This document shows, in pieces, positions 19,896 to 23,826 of a stretch of 23,826 nucleotides of DNA (position 1 is the stretch's first letter; every line of letters begins with the position of its first letter). The translations under genes and the position numbers were made by a program. Origin of the DNA: a virus; IMG/VR virus record IMGVR_UViG_3300008119_000047, positions 1 to 23,826 of that record. One strand, given 5' to 3'. The notes beneath the pieces were generated by a model that saw nothing but the letters and a program-made list of their open reading frames with translations, ran no database searches and was not told where the DNA came from.

Positions 19896-20045
19896 ATAAA
19901 AAATTTGTCTATCGTCACATACTATCCAAGGCATGCGCTGAGTCCGGCATGGAGCCAGACTTGCTACGGGCTTCAGGTACAGTAATAAGCGACTTGGTTA
20001 GCTCACTACTCACATATGGATAACCGTACACACATAAACAAAACT
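19896..20045 (-). other. Spacer with a possible 32-codon ORF and stable hairpins
   Basis: A GTG-started minus frame (VSSELTKSLITVPEARSKSG then SMPDSAHALDSM) could be a mini-gene, but there is no clear Shine-Dalgarno. The sequence also forms a 7-bp hairpin GTCTGGC/GCCGGAC. No T-loop or tRNA was found. Confidence 0.3.
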
Positions 20046-20135
20046 TGGCGGAAACGGTGAGATTCGAACTCACGGTGCCTTTCGACACGACAGTTTTCAA
20101 GACTGTTGCAATAAACCGGACTCTGCCACATTTCC
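20046..20135 (-). tRNA. tRNA-Ser (UGA)
   Basis: Class II. Acceptor GGAAAUG/CGUUUCC, G73, CCA. Loop CUUGAAA gives UGA. Long variable arm CGUGUCGAAAGGCACC. Confidence 0.95.
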
Positions 20136-20140
20136 TAATT

Positions 20141-20225
20141 TGGTGGAGTATCCTGGGATCGAACCAGGCGTGCCCGAAGGCGGCGGATTTACAGTCCACT
20201 GCATCACCATTGATGCTTCTACTCC
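20141..20225 (-). tRNA. tRNA-Tyr (GUA)
   Basis: Class II. Acceptor GGAGUAG/AUACUCC (last pair G:A mismatched), A73, CCA. Loop CUGUAAA gives GUA. Variable arm GCCGCCUUCGGGCACGC. Confidence 0.92.
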
Positions 20226-20232
20226 ATATACT

Positions 20233-20315
20233 TGGTGCCCCAAGAGAGACTCGAACTCTCACGCACTAGGCACTGGCTTCTAAGACCAGCGTGTCTACCA
20301 TTCCACCATCGGGGC
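20233..20315 (-). tRNA. tRNA-Leu (UAG)
   Basis: Class II. Acceptor GCCCCGA/UUGGGGC, A73, CCA. Loop CUUAGAA gives UAG. D-arm with the Leu-type GGUAGACAC. Confidence 0.95.
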
Positions 20316-20319
20316 ATAA

Positions 20320-20396
20320 CATATTAAAACACACTAGGGGCTATGCCACCTTACGATTCCAGAATTCTCGGATGTTGCCTAATGTGTTTTAATATG
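20320..20396 (-). ncRNA. Long-stem hairpin RNA filling the Glu-Leu tRNA spacer
   Basis: 17 consecutive base pairs join 20380-20396 (CATATTAAAACACATTA) to 20320-20336, with a single wobble that is possible only on the minus strand. They enclose 43 nt with a palindromic AGAATTCT. The helix begins in the CCA of tRNA-Glu and ends 5 nt before tRNA-Leu(UAG). It could be a ncRNA or a processing signal for the array. Confidence 0.6.
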
Positions 20397-20470
20397 GTAC
20401 TCGGTAGGGGAATCGAACCCCTCTTCCCGCCGTGAAAGGGCGGTGTCCTAGACCGATAGACGAACCGAGC
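20395..20470 (-). tRNA. tRNA-Glu (UUC)
   Basis: Acceptor GCUCGGU/ACCGAGU, A73, CCA. Loop CUUUCAC gives UUC. First tRNA behind the promoter at 20506-20534. Confidence 0.95.
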
Positions 20471-20505
20471 ATATTAACTTTTAAATTTTTAATGAACAAG
20501 TATCT

Positions 20506-20534
20506 ATTATAACATCACTTAAGAGCAATGTCAA
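20506..20534 (-). promoter_or_regulatory. Consensus sigma70 promoter inside the tRNA array
   Basis: TTGACA (20534-20529), 17-bp spacer, TATAAT (20511-20506). The predicted +1 near 20499 gives a transcript starting 29 nt before tRNA-Glu. Confidence 0.92.
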
Positions 20535-20538
20535 TAGA

Positions 20539-20904
20539 TTAAAATAATACAATGATTAAAAACAAATAACAAATTTGGTGAGCCATTTGATCTAAACCCA
20601 AATGATTCCAAAATGCTTTAGTGGTAATATCTCTATTACCCCAATTCATTTTTGCCCAATCAATGTGATAGTGTAATACACCATCTACAGCGGCTGCTAC
20701 TATGATCCAAAATACTGAAAGTTCTACGTAAAAACTTGCTACGGACAATGCTGCCAATGTACCGATTACATGTTCTAAACTGTGACTGATTCCTATACGA
20801 TTTCCGTATATGCCTTTGCCTTTTATCTGTGCATCACTTTGCAAAACAAAGTCTACAATCCAATGTTTTACCTGTAACCAAATTAGAACAATTAATATTT
20901 CCAT
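20539..20904 (-). CDS. DUF3307-type small membrane protein, leaderless mRNA predicted, 121 aa
   Basis: The start is ATG 20904, seven bases after TATAAT, so the mRNA should be leaderless; the longer frame from 20928 would lie inside the promoter. MEILIVLIWLQVKHWIVDFV and LQSDAQIKGK, then SHSLEHVIGTLAAL and later membrane segments, match DUF3307 proteins ('HxxxDFxLQ...H...H'). Three to four hydrophobic helices are seen, with His residues at the second and fourth. The family is found in bacteria and phages and has no assigned activity. The stop lies just before the promoter at 20506-20534. Confidence 0.85.
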   Translation of the reverse strand: MEILIVLIWLQVKHWIVDFVLQSDAQIKGKGIYGNRIGISHSLEHVIGTLAALSVASFYVELSVFWIIVAAAVDGVLHYHIDWAKMNWGNRDITTKAFWNHLGLDQMAHQICYLFLIIVLF

Positions 20905-20910
20905 AGTGCA

Positions 20911-20939
20911 ATTATATAGTGATTTCAACTGTTTGTCAA
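20911..20939 (-). promoter_or_regulatory. Consensus sigma70 promoter, leaderless start
   Basis: TTGACA (20939-20934), 17-bp spacer, TATAAT (20916-20911), then TGCACT and ATG. The +1 is predicted on the A of the ATG at 20904. Confidence 0.92.
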
Positions 20940-20958
20940 CAGTCTATTGAAAATATTT

Positions 20959-21033
20959 TGGCCGGGCTTGAGAGGATCGAACTCCCACCCTCGGTTTCGA
21001 AGACCGAGATGATATCCATTTCACCAAAGCCCG
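20959..21033 (-). tRNA. tRNA-Arg (UCG)
   Basis: Perfect acceptor CGGGCUU/AAGCCCG, G73, CCA. Loop CUUCGAA gives UCG (codon CGA). Confidence 0.94.
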
Positions 21034-21037
21034 TAAT

Positions 21038-21112
21038 TGGTCCCGTTAACAGGAATCGAACCTGTATCTAATTCTTAGGAGGAACTCGTTCTATCCATTG
21101 AACTATAACGAG
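21038..21112 (-). tRNA. tRNA-Arg (CCU)
   Basis: Acceptor CUCGUUA/UAACGGG with one wobble, A73, CCA. Loop CUCCUAA gives CCU (codon AGG). Confidence 0.93.
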
Positions 21113-21364
21113 TATCATGAGTAAAGGACTTGAGAGATTTTGGTTTAGACTCGATGAGTCCCAAGGCATCCCAAGTGTTAATAGCACTTGCTCTACTAGT
21201 CTAGCCTAACATGGAGCCTATTGTCCCTCAACATTGTACGCTATTAACGCCGCCGTCATTTTGAAACAAGCAATACATCTATGATGTAATATGCACTAAC
21301 TTTCCACATCAGTACAATTCCTTTTACGGTCGCTTAATAAGCCTTAGTCCCTTACTAATGATAC
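21112..21364 (-). ncRNA. ~250-nt structured RNA with paired ends
   Basis: A 19-bp terminal helix (17 of 19 identical as inverted repeat) pairs 21112-21130 with 21346-21364. Inside are TACATC-ATA-GATGTA, CAAGTG-CTATTAA-CACTTG, GACTC-ATC-GAGTC and a 7-bp ATTGTAC/GTACAAT pair. The 7-nt loop CTATTAA is exactly complementary to TTAATAG upstream, which would make a pseudoknot or kissing contact. No ORF and no tRNA parts. Confidence 0.6.
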
Positions 21365-21371
21365 TAAATTC

Positions 21372-21457
21372 TGGTGCGAGTACCCGGGATCGAACCGGGA
21401 CACCTTGCGGCGAGAGATTTTAAGTCTCTTGTGTCTACCAAATTTCACCATACTCGC
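21372..21457 (-). tRNA. tRNA-Leu (UAA)
   Basis: Class II. Perfect acceptor GCGAGUA/UACUCGC, A73, CCA. Loop CUUAAAA gives UAA. Variable arm CGCCGCAAGGUG. Confidence 0.95.
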
Positions 21458-21475
21458 ATTTGCTTAACAGTCCTT

Positions 21476-21481
21476 ATTATA
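21476..21481 (-). promoter_or_regulatory. Possible -10 box before tRNA-Leu(UAA)
   Basis: A perfect TATAAT lies 19-24 bp before tRNA-Leu(UAA), but the sequence 17 bp upstream (TAGGCT) is a poor -35 box. An activator or extended promoter would be needed. Confidence 0.35.
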
Positions 21482-21536
21482 CAATACTTTCTAACTTTAG
21501 CCTATGCATATCGGTAATATGCTACAAAATTAAATT

Positions 21537-21613
21537 TGGTACCCCACCCCCGACTCGAACGGGGAACACACTCCTTTTGAGAGAGCCGCGTCTACCAATT
21601 GCGCCAGTGGGGC
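21537..21613 (-). tRNA. tRNA-Leu-like (CAA), short variable loop
   Basis: Acceptor GCCCCAC/GUGGGGU, A73, CCA. Loop CUCAAAA gives CAA (codon UUG). The D-arm is Leu-type (AAUUGGUAGACGC), but the variable loop is only 5 nt, unlike normal class II Leu tRNAs. Amino-acid identity is therefore uncertain. Confidence 0.8.
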
Positions 21614-21631
21614 AATAGAACGTTAACATAG

Positions 21632-21639
21632 ATTAAATA
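21632..21639 (+). promoter_or_regulatory. Possible late-type promoter box
   Basis: ATTAAATA on the plus strand just before the ATG at 21644 resembles the T4 late box with two mismatches. It would give an almost leaderless transcript. Weak evidence. Confidence 0.25.
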
Positions 21640-21643
21640 CTGT

Positions 21644-21865
21644 ATGAAAAAAATTAATCTATTTTTTAGTTTGTCTCCAGCCCCAATATTTTTATTAGGG
21701 GCTGTATTAAGTTATTTCTACACGCACAACATCTGTGGTGGTTTTTTCTTAGAAATGCCAATAATGTGGTTAGTTATGAGTTTGGCACACATCAGCCCGT
21801 GGCTCATGTGGTGGCAACAAAGAAAATTTCAAAGATTCCAAACTTTGCCTGACAAACAACAGTGA
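21644..21865 (+). CDS. Small two-helix membrane protein, 73 aa
   Basis: A plus-strand gene within a minus-strand array. MKKINLFFSLSPAPIFLLGA through VLSYFYTH (about 8-28) and FFLEMPIMWLVMSLAHISPW (about 34-53) are two membrane helices, followed by a basic tail WWQQRKFQRFQ. It ends convergent with, and overlapping by 37 bases, the gene at 21829-22080. No Shine-Dalgarno is seen. It is like small phage inner-membrane proteins, possibly lysis or superinfection related, but that is a guess. Confidence 0.65.
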   Translation: MKKINLFFSLSPAPIFLLGAVLSYFYTHNICGGFFLEMPIMWLVMSLAHISPWLMWWQQRKFQRFQTLPDKQQ

Positions 21866-22080
21866 TAGTGTCCATCTAGTACTGACAAGATAGACTTGTA
21901 CAAATCCCAAAGTCTGTCAGGATACTGTTCGTAATATCCATCATCAATATATCCTATGTCGTGTGCCTTTACAGTTCCAAACGGTCCTTCTATGTACATA
22001 TTAGTAACTGCGCCATGATCAGAATTGCCTAATATTTCTTGGGCAAAGTTTAAATTTTTATCAATAGGATACCAGTTCAT
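21829..22080 (-). CDS. Small phage protein, 83 aa
   Basis: From ATG 22080 the product is MNWYPIDKNLNFAQEILGNS, then MYIEGPFGTVKAHDIGYIDDG and YYEQYPDRLWDLYKSILSVLDGHYHCC. The upstream extension of this frame translates tRNA-Arg(UCU) and is rejected. Tyr- and acidic-rich and soluble; the C-terminal GHYHCC could bind a metal. Not recognised. Confidence 0.62.
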   Translation of the reverse strand: MNWYPIDKNLNFAQEILGNSDHGAVTNMYIEGPFGTVKAHDIGYIDDGYYEQYPDRLWDLYKSILSVLDGHYHCCLSGKVWNL

Positions 22081-22097
22081 ACAAGTATTTAATCTAG

Positions 22098-22172
22098 TGG
22101 TACCGCTTAGTGGAATCGAACCACTATTCACACTTTAGAAGAATGTTGTCCTATCCATTGAACGAAAGCGGT
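22098..22172 (-). tRNA. tRNA-Arg (UCU)
   Basis: Perfect acceptor ACCGCUU/AAGCGGU, A73, CCA. Loop CUUCUAA gives UCU (codon AGA). Confidence 0.94.
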
Positions 22173-22173
22173 A

Positions 22174-22247
22174 TGGTGCTCCTACGTAGAATCGAACTAC
22201 GATTACTCACATACCAAGCGAGTGTTCTACCATTAAACTATAAGAGC
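22174..22247 (-). tRNA. tRNA-Thr (GGU)
   Basis: Acceptor GCUCUUA/UAGGAGC, A73, CCA. Loop UUGGUAU gives GGU (codon ACC). Confidence 0.93.
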
Positions 22248-22255
22248 ATATTGTT

Positions 22256-22330
22256 TGGTGCCTCTGTATGGAATCGAACCACAATCCCCGGCTTCGTAGA
22301 CCAGTGTATTATCCATTATACTACAGAGGC
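22256..22330 (-). tRNA. tRNA-Arg (ACG)
   Basis: Perfect acceptor GCCUCUG/CAGAGGC, A73, CCA. Loop CUACGAA gives ACG, so it needs host TadA to make inosine at position 34. Confidence 0.93.
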
Positions 22331-22336
22331 AAAATT

Positions 22337-22410
22337 TGGTAGTTCCTAAAAGAATTGAACTTTTGTCTGCGCGATGTCAACGCACTGTTCTACCATTAAA
22401 CTAAGGAACT
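22337..22410 (-). tRNA. tRNA-Val (GAC)
   Basis: Perfect acceptor AGUUCCU/AGGAACU, A73, CCA. Loop UUGACAU gives GAC (codon GUC). Confidence 0.92.
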
Positions 22411-22415
22411 GTATT

Positions 22416-22491
22416 TGGGGTGCCTTACCGGTATCGATCCGGTACTACCGCTTTCACAGAGCAGGGTGCAGGCCACTACACTAAAGACACC
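22416..22491 (-). tRNA. tRNA-His (GUG)
   Basis: Eight-base-pair acceptor GGUGUCUU/AAGGCACC with the extra G-1 opposite C73, the histidine identity pair. Loop CUGUGAA gives GUG. CCA encoded. Confidence 0.95.
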
Positions 22492-22496
22492 ATAGC

Positions 22497-22570
22497 TGGC
22501 AGGCGGACTAGGGATCGAACCTAGGCTAACAGAGTCAAAGTCTGTTGTGCTACCATTACACAATCCGCCA
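22497..22570 (-). tRNA. tRNA-Gln (UUG)
   Basis: Acceptor UGGCGGA/UCCGCCU with an open first pair (U1:U72), as the weak 1:72 pair of Gln tRNAs, G73, CCA. Loop CUUUGAC gives UUG. Confidence 0.92.
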
Positions 22571-22581
22571 ACAAAATAAAC

Positions 22582-22693
22582 AGGATAGAATTTAACATAG
22601 TGCTACCGTTACACCAAACCTTGCGGCTACGGAGTCGAACCGTTCCTTTTCTTTTCAAGAGAAGTGAGTTATAATTTTTGCTGTTACTATCCT
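22582..22693 (-). ncRNA. Y RNA-like circularly permuted tRNA mimic (element 1)
   Basis: On the minus strand the ends pair over 7 bp (AGGATAG/CTATCCT) plus 5 bp (TAACA/TGTTA). After a purine/U-rich region with a TTCT..AGAA hairpin come, in order: a T-arm ACGG-UUCGACU-CCGU (22643-22629), immediately an acceptor-like stem AGCC-GCAA-GGUU capped by a GNRA loop (22628-22617), the linker UG (equivalent to U8, R9), and a D-arm GUGU-AACGGUA-GCAC (22614-22600). This is the order of a tRNA opened at the anticodon and closed at the acceptor, the plan of YrlA-type bacterial Y RNAs. There is no CCA, no anticodon and no ORF. It lies between tRNA-Thr and tRNA-Gln. Confidence 0.8.
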
Positions 22694-22697
22694 TAAC

Positions 22698-22771
22698 TGG
22701 TGCCCCATGACAGAATCGAACTGCCGTAACCTGATTACAAAACAGGTGTAATACCATTATACTAAAAGGGC
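22698..22771 (-). tRNA. tRNA-Thr (UGU), second copy
   Basis: Acceptor GCCCUUU/AUGGGGC with one wobble and one U:U mismatch, A73, CCA. Loop UUUGUAA gives UGU, same as the tRNA at 19123-19197. The last anticodon-stem pair is U:U. It is quite different in sequence from the first copy, so not a recent duplicate. Confidence 0.82.
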
Positions 22772-22776
22772 GTAAT

Positions 22777-22850
22777 TGGAGCGGGTAGCGAGAATCGAAC
22801 TCGCGAATAAACCTTGGCAAGGTTTCAGGTTACCATTACATCATACCCGC
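22777..22850 (-). tRNA. tRNA-Gly (GCC)
   Basis: Perfect acceptor GCGGGUA/UACCCGC, U73, CCA. Loop UUGCCAA gives GCC. Confidence 0.95.
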
Positions 22851-22856
22851 ATATTG

Positions 22857-22930
22857 TGGCGTACCTCCAGAGACTCGAACTCCGACGAACAGTTTTGGAG
22901 ACTGTCATGCTGCCATTACATTAGAGATAC
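22857..22930 (-). tRNA. tRNA-Trp (CCA)
   Basis: Acceptor GUAUCUC/GAGGUAC, G73 (Trp type), CCA. Loop CUCCAAA gives CCA (codon UGG). Confidence 0.94.
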
Positions 22931-22937
22931 ATATTCT

Positions 22938-23014
<77 letters not shown>

Positions 23015-23037
23015 ATTAAACTATTTACAACTTATTT

Positions 23038-23112
23038 TGGTGGTAACGGTGAGATTCGAACTCACACCGGGCGCCGTATGAAGGCGGTGCACAACCATTA
23101 TGCTACGTTACC
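23038..23112 (-). tRNA. tRNA-Met elongator (CAU), or Ile2
   Basis: Perfect acceptor GGUAACG/CGUUACC, A73, CCA. Loop UUCAUAC gives CAU. The first pair is G:C, so it is not an initiator. If C34 were modified to lysidine by host TilS it would read AUA (Ile); sequence alone does not decide. Confidence 0.9.
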
Positions 23113-23181
23113 ATATGGAAACATTCTATCTTAGCCATCAAGAGGCATTGCGTTATACGTCTTTAGAATGTTTTCATATGG
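23111..23181 (-). ncRNA. 18-bp long-stem hairpin filling the Lys-Met tRNA spacer
   Basis: 23164-23181 pairs with 23111-23128 over 18 positions with one mismatch. The helix starts in the CCA of tRNA-Lys(UUU) and ends in the first bases of tRNA-Met. A 35-nt loop holds a small UCUU/AAGA hairpin with a 7-nt loop. Layout matches the spacer hairpin at 20320-20396. Confidence 0.55.
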
Positions 23182-23253
23182 TAGGGGCACAGGGACTCGA
23201 ACCCTGATAGACCGGTTAAAAGCCGGCTATTCTAGCCTTTGAATTATACCCCC
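23179..23253 (-). tRNA. tRNA-Lys (UUU)
   Basis: Acceptor GGGGGUA/UGCCCCU (G1:U72 and one more wobble), A73, CCA. Loop CUUUUAA gives UUU. Confidence 0.93.
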
Positions 23254-23256
23254 ATA

Positions 23257-23332
23257 TGGTCCCTGCTGTGAGATTCGAACTCACACCTCATTGATTAAGA
23301 GTCAAGTGCGCTACCATTAACGCTAAACAGGG
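23257..23332 (-). tRNA. tRNA-Lys (CUU)
   Basis: Acceptor CCCUGUU/AGCAGGG, A73, CCA. Loop CUCUUAA gives CUU (codon AAG). Confidence 0.92.
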
Positions 23333-23392
23333 TTGTACGTATTAATTGATTTTACGTGCCAACCCTAGACCATACGGGGATCTAGAGTGACA

Positions 23393-23413
23393 CTAACGTT
23401 TAGTACGTTTCAT
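23393..23413 (-). CDS. Six-codon mini-ORF (MKRTKR) with a strong ribosome-binding site
   Basis: AAAGGAG lies 6 bases upstream of ATG 23413. The frame MKRTKR stops at TAG 23393. The ATG overlaps the TGA of the frame at 23410 (ATGA). It is followed by a CTAGA/TCTAG hairpin. It could be a leader peptide or a chance ORF. Confidence 0.3.
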   Translation of the reverse strand: MKRTKR

Positions 23414-23556
23414 GCCGTTCTCCTTTGTTGAATTAGTACAAGTTGTTCACCGCACAACTTGTAAGGCGGGGGTCTGTTGAATTTGTAAGTAGTTGCCCCA
23501 TCGTTATAGCAACCATTCACCCGTGTAATAAACTCGAGCGGGACTCGGTACGTCAC
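23410..23556 (-). CDS. Possible small protein between tRNA mimic and mini-ORF
   Basis: A minus frame with possible GTG start at 23556 reads VTYRVPLEFITRVNGCYNDG and ends LVLIQQRRTA; it looks protein-like (Tyr-rich, mixed). The best Shine-Dalgarno (AAAGGAGA, 23585-23578) lies too far upstream for this GTG, but fits a CTG at 23572. The frame further upstream only translates the tRNA mimic. Uncertain. Confidence 0.3.
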   Translation of the reverse strand: MTYRVPLEFITRVNGCYNDGATTYKFNRPPPYKLCGEQLVLIQQRRTA

Positions 23557-23670
23557 TTGGGATTCATCCAGTTTGTCTCCTTTACAGACCTCCGCCGTTC
23601 CCGGCAGGTGGGAGTTGAACCCAAAACCTTCTACTATACAATACCTTCGAAGAATACTGAATAGCGTGAC
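23552..23670 (-). ncRNA. Y RNA-like circularly permuted tRNA mimic (element 2)
   Basis: Same plan as element 1. On the minus strand GTCAC and ATTCAG near the 5' end pair with GTGAC and CTGGAT near the 3' end. Between them lie a T-arm UGGG-UUCAACU-CCCA (23623-23609), an acceptor-like 6-bp helix CUGCCG-GGAA-CGGCGG with GNRA loop (23607-23592), the linker AG, and a D-arm GUCU-GUAAAGG-AGAC (23589-23575). There is no CCA and no anticodon arm. The terminal helix is less regular than in element 1. The AAAGGAGA in the D-arm could also act as a ribosome-binding site for the small frame downstream. Confidence 0.68.
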
Positions 23671-23695
23671 TTCACTTGCTGACACTTACAAAACT

Positions 23696-23771
23696 TGGTG
23701 CTACCTCCAGGGATCGAACCTGGTTCAACGGTTCTTCAGACCGCCGCTATGACCACATCAGCTAAAGTAGC
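23696..23771 (-). tRNA. tRNA-Phe (GAA)
   Basis: Acceptor GCUACUU/AGGUAGC, A73, CCA. Loop CUGAAGA gives GAA. First tRNA of the array in transcription order within this window. Confidence 0.94.
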
Positions 23772-23826
23772 AAATAAAACAGGATGTATTTTTACGGTTT
23801 TGATTAAAAGTCAAATGTATAATTTT

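Noticed and set aside
19915-20262. 115-aa minus-strand ORF
   Set aside because: Most of it is a translation of tRNA-Tyr and tRNA-Ser(UGA); only the spacer part could be a mini-ORF.
21112-21364. Group I intron in the tRNA array
   Set aside because: Flanking tRNAs are both complete, and the conserved P/Q/R/S core elements could not be identified; only a loose GGCTAGACTAG match was seen.
22660-22666. TATAAT on the plus strand inside tRNA mimic 1
   Set aside because: No -35 element 17 bp upstream and no plus-strand gene downstream; it falls in the RNA's A/U-rich region.
22582-22693. Permuted tRNA gene that is processed to a functional tRNA
   Set aside because: No anticodon loop and no CCA; the acceptor-like helix is only 4 bp with a tetraloop, so no mature tRNA could form.
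22521-22820. 99-aa minus-strand ORF
   Set aside because: It reads through tRNA-Thr, the tRNA mimic and tRNA-Gln, with no independent coding signal.
23552-23670. tmRNA or permuted two-piece tmRNA
   Set aside because: The T-arm resembles tmRNA, but there is no Ala-type acceptor with G3:U70, no CCA and no tag reading frame; the GNRA-capped helix plus D-arm fits the Y RNA-like plan better.
23772-23826. Promoter upstream of tRNA-Phe
   Set aside because: TTGACT is present on the minus strand, but the sequence 17 bp later (AAATAC) is a poor -10 box, so it was not listed as a feature.

Overview
The window reads as part of the genome of a large tailed phage (T4-like gene content, bacterial host). 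Small genes are packed head to tail with 1-17 bp overlaps. There is a T4-type ATP-dependent DNA ligase, a MazG-like pyrophosphatase, a kinase resembling the T4 polynucleotide kinase domain, and a very large tRNA array with encoded CCA ends. Nearly everything is on the minus strand. Host species cannot be named from the sequence; the promoters are bacterial sigma70 type and the base composition is moderately AT-rich.

Layout. 1-700: two secreted or periplasmic Lys/Pro/Ala-rich small proteins and a small domain gene without a clear start. 766-4426: a Trp-rich conserved protein, a PGDYG-like protein, a Bax-inhibitor-1 family membrane protein, a MazG-like protein and DNA ligase under a perfect sigma70 promoter. 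4485-6846: two different ClpP-type serine proteases flanking a plus-strand gene with a possible late promoter. 6846-13126: a dense run of small phage genes, including a metallophosphoesterase, an AbrB-like protein, translation initiation factor IF-1 and two HExxH proteins. 13157-15867: an independently transcribed tRNA-like RNA, a P-loop kinase, a second metallophosphoesterase, a tyrosine/dual-specificity phosphatase and small proteins. 15980-17386: a Ro60/TROVE-like (DUF2828-type) vWA protein behind a roughly 500-nt structured leader with its own promoter. 17957-23771: 31 full-length tRNA genes plus one truncated tRNA-Asn, interrupted by small genes (including an RNA polymerase omega subunit) and by several unusual structured RNAs.

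Main points. (1) The phage encodes bacterial translation-initiation parts: IF-1 and a tRNA with the initiator hallmarks (C1:A72 mismatch, CAU anticodon). It also encodes an omega subunit of the host RNA polymerase. (2) Two RNAs in the tRNA array (22582-22693 and 23552-23670) are circularly permuted tRNA mimics: T-arm, an acceptor-like helix capped by a GNRA tetraloop, a two-base linker, then a D-arm, with the RNA ends paired where the anticodon stem would be. This is the plan of bacterial YrlA-type Y RNAs, the partners of Ro60, and a Ro-like gene lies next to the array. (3) Further long-stem RNAs or spacers occur at 19301-19411 (pseudoknot), 20320-20396, 21112-21364 and 23111-23181. (4) Eight near-perfect promoters with a 17-bp spacer are present; two place the predicted +1 exactly on the A of an ATG (leaderless mRNAs) and one places it on base 1 of the tRNA-like RNA.

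All functions are read from sequence by eye. No database search or folding program was run.
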